Source: Symbiodinium natans
Lineage: Eukaryota; Sar; Dinophyceae; Suessiales; Symbiodiniaceae
Assembly (NCBI GenBank): GCA_905221605.1
Contig: CAJNDS010000339.1
Location: 97,337 to 161,336 of the forward strand
Length of the DNA stretch: 64,000 nucleotides
Direction of reading: 5' to 3'
Each line of letters begins with the position of its first letter. Position 1 is the first letter of the stretch. Below are positions 61,882 to 64,000 of this stretch, one piece after another. Position numbers and translations under genes: made by a program. The notes below the pieces were generated by a model, which saw only the letters and a list, made by a program, of their open reading frames with translations, was not told where the DNA came from and did not search any database.

Positions 61882-62026
61882 CAGCTTTGGGTTTAGGGTT
61901 TAGGGTTTAGGGTTTAGGGTTTAGGGTTTAGGGTTTGGGTTTAGGGTTTAGGGTTTAGGGTTTAGGGTTTAGGGTTTAGGGTTTAGGGTTTAGGGTTTTG
62001 GGTTTAGGGTTTAGGGTTTAGGGCAT
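61882..62026 (+). repeat. TTTAGGG array
   Basis: About 20 TTTAGGG units with one TTTGGGT interruption. 62027-63050 is degenerate repeat (for example CCCTAAG at 62195-62240) and unassigned unique sequence. Confidence 0.92.
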
Positions 62027-63056
62027 GTTTCAAGGTTTGAGGCTCAAGGGGAAGGTTTGCATGCTCAAGTGGGTTTTGGGGTTTCGGGTTTACAGGGTTT
62101 GTTTTTCTTTTTTGAAGGGCACCTGCTACTGCAAAACCCATCCACAGCCAACGACTGGGACTTCAGGATCTAGTGGTTGAGGAAGCACTAGGGTTAACCC
62201 TAAGTCTAAGCCCTAAGCCCTAAGCCCTAAGCCCTAAGCCCTAAACCCTATAAACCTCAACCCTATATTCTGGCCGCTTCTCTGGTGGTGCAACGCTGAG
62301 GGTCCCAACCAGCAGCCACAGTGCTCTTAGTCTGGCCTCAAGCGGGTTTAGGGTTTAGGGCTTGTGGTTTTAGGGTTAAGGGTTTAGAGGTTTAGTGTTT
62401 AGGGTTTAGGGTTTCATAAATATAGGGCTTTAGGTTCTAGGGTTTTAGGGTTTAGGGTTAGGGTTTAGGAGCAAGATACGGGTGCACGCCTGTTTCATCA
62501 CTGATTCCTGCTAGGTTGTCAAGCAACCCAATAACAAAAGGGTGCGCAACATGGAGCAAACCCTAAACCCTAAACTCTAAACTCTAAACCCTAAACCCTA
62601 ACCTGCTAGGCCGTTTTTTGGTGTTTCCGGCTCAGAAAGTCCCAGATTTACGATACCTTGGGCAACCTTCACGGTCATCAATGGAAACGCCCCTTGGTAC
62701 GCTCTTAGTGCCCTTAATAGTTCTTTGGGTTTAGTTTAGGGCATCTTTTGCACCCCGAAACCTGGGAAGCCTCAACCCTGGTAATTAGATCTGGGTATCT
62801 TGTGCCGGGAATGGGTGGGATAGACTACCTTCAGGTGCGATCTGCAATAATCAGGGTCTTGGGTTGAGAGTTTAGGATTTACTAGTTCATGGTTGGTATA
62901 GTGTTATGAAAATCAAGTTTTCTACTCTTTAAGTACCCTTACAAAATGTAAAATGCTACCCCACTATGACAAAGTTTAGGGTTTAGGGTTTAGGAGCCTA
63001 GGGTTTGGGGGTTTTAGGGTTTAGGCCGTGTAGGGGCTCCAGGGTTTAGCATGCAG

Positions 63057-63132
63057 CTCTCTGGGGAAGCCGCCAGGTCTGCGACACCACTCATTGCAAC
63101 GGCCGAGAGGAAGTCGGCTTCACGATAGAATC
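63057..63132 (-). CDS. Candidate exon, unknown protein
   Basis: After CTCAG the minus frame reads FYREADFLSAVAMSGVADLA then ASPES. Family not recognised; followed on the same strand by the islands near 61.8 and 61.2 kb. Confidence 0.4.
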
Positions 63133-63205
63133 CTGAGCACGGCCAACACCCCCCCAAGCACCTGACTTGAAGGTGCGTGGATACTTGCGGGAAGGGTTCT
63201 AAGGC

Positions 63206-63306
63206 CCCCGTTTCATGAAGGTAATAAGTACTAACCAGTGATAACTATAGTTCCCCTACTCCTAGCCCCAGTTCGACCCCAGTTCGAGCTAACCATGAAG
63301 TCTCCA
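63206..63306. mobile_element. Palindromic MITE-like element, family D copy 6 (diverged)
   Basis: TTTCATGAAGGTAATAAGTA at the left and TAACCATGAAGTCTCC at the right, with GATAACTATAG inside. Weak match. Confidence 0.4.
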
Positions 63307-63379
63307 AGGAAGCCATATCTCAGACGACAGCAACGGGCGAAACCCTAAGCCCTAAACCCGAAACCCTAAGCCCTAAAGT

Positions 63380-63469
63380 CCATGAGGCCCGCGCGGAGAA
63401 ATCTGGCGTAGTCCTCCGTGTGATAGGCAGCATACACCTCTCCATGTGCGGCTTGTCGGCGGCTTCCAG
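63380..63469 (-). CDS. Candidate exon, unknown protein
   Basis: Minus frame HGEVYAAYHTEDYARFLRAG then LMD. Protein-like, between CCCTAAG and TTTAGGG scraps. 63480-64000 holds TTTAGGG (63530 and 63690 regions), G-tracts and unassigned sequence. Confidence 0.38.
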
Positions 63470-64000
63470 TGTGACATAGGTTTAGGGTGTAGGGTTTAGG
63501 GTTTGGGATTGGGGTTTAGGGTTTGAGGTTTAGGGTTTAGGGTTAGCCCTCCGTGTGAAGGGGCCCATAGGGTTCAGGGCCCAGAGGAACCTACCTAAAG
63601 TCCTCCAACAAGGTTGCTCCAGGTAAAGTTAAGGGAGCTTTGGGCAGGTCAAGTCCTGCCGCTCCTAAGCGCTTCTACAACCATCTTGGCTGTTTAGGGT
63701 TTAGGGTTTAGGGTTTAGGGTGATTGGGGTGTAGGTGTTAATGGGAAGTAGTGATGGTGCCGAACACACCCCAAACGATCGGTGATTACCATTCATTATA
63801 AGGACTGTTGGTATAAGGGGGAACAGCCCAAATCCGCACCCTTGAAGCTCTCAATGTGTGGGGATTAGAATGCCGGGGGGGGGGGGGAAGGTACTACAAT
63901 CCCAATTAAGCACGGTTCGTCTAAGGGGGAAGTTCCCAAGCGCGCATGGTTAAGTACTAACAATGCAATCCCCATGATGGGGATTAGAGTGGGGGGGGGG

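Overview
The window is eukaryotic nuclear DNA, most likely from a dinoflagellate (Symbiodiniaceae/Suessiales-like); a related TTTAGGG-telomere alveolate such as a chromerid is the main alternative. The evidence is dozens of TTTAGGG/CCCTAAA blocks in both orientations over the whole 64 kb, many introns that are best explained by GC-AG (a few GA-AG) splice sites with AG|G acceptors, small inverted-repeat elements acting as introns, and a Ty1/copia element and a transposase of a type I associate with dinoflagellates. The telomere-type blocks are mostly intron filler, not a chromosome end: short unique islands between them are exons whose phases match.

Layout. 0.3-1.7 kb is an ~85-bp GC-rich minisatellite. 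From about 30.65 kb (perhaps 32.58 kb) down to about 2.3 kb the minus strand carries one very large split gene for an Mrp/NBP35-family P-loop iron-sulfur scaffold (NUBPL/HCF101-like). Twelve exons of 26-115 nt join in phase and reproduce the family's motif order. One intron holds a complete 7,407-bp Ty1/copia retrotransposon (22,189-29,595; identical 167-bp LTRs, CCGGA target duplication). Another holds a 12,387-bp multi-gene DNA element (8,386-20,772) with 13-bp terminal inverted repeats flanked by TA.

The 12.4-kb element is the strongest candidate for an undescribed system. It encodes a spliced transposase-like protein of about 665 residues plus at least eight other proteins, all on the minus strand. 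It also carries 21 copies of an oriented imperfect palindrome (AGCGC-N-GCGCTC), mostly between genes or just upstream of starts and not noticed elsewhere in the window, an array of 10-bp GGTATCGCGC repeats, and an internal telomere-type array.

From about 48.9 to 35.2 kb (minus) lie exons of a WD40 protein resembling WDR68/DCAF7. Its 9.2-kb intron encloses a second minus-strand gene (44,885-41,361) for a long coiled-coil protein with an MGCSS start, a Pro-Gly linker and near-identical 92-residue repeats. Two of that gene's introns are copies of dispersed inverted-repeat families found elsewhere in the window, so they are introner-like. 49.9-51.5 kb is an array of hairpin repeats with two tRNA-like segments. 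The rest (30.7-35 kb, 49-64 kb) is telomere-repeat-rich intronic or intergenic DNA with palindromic elements, microsatellites and isolated exon-like islands that I could not assign.
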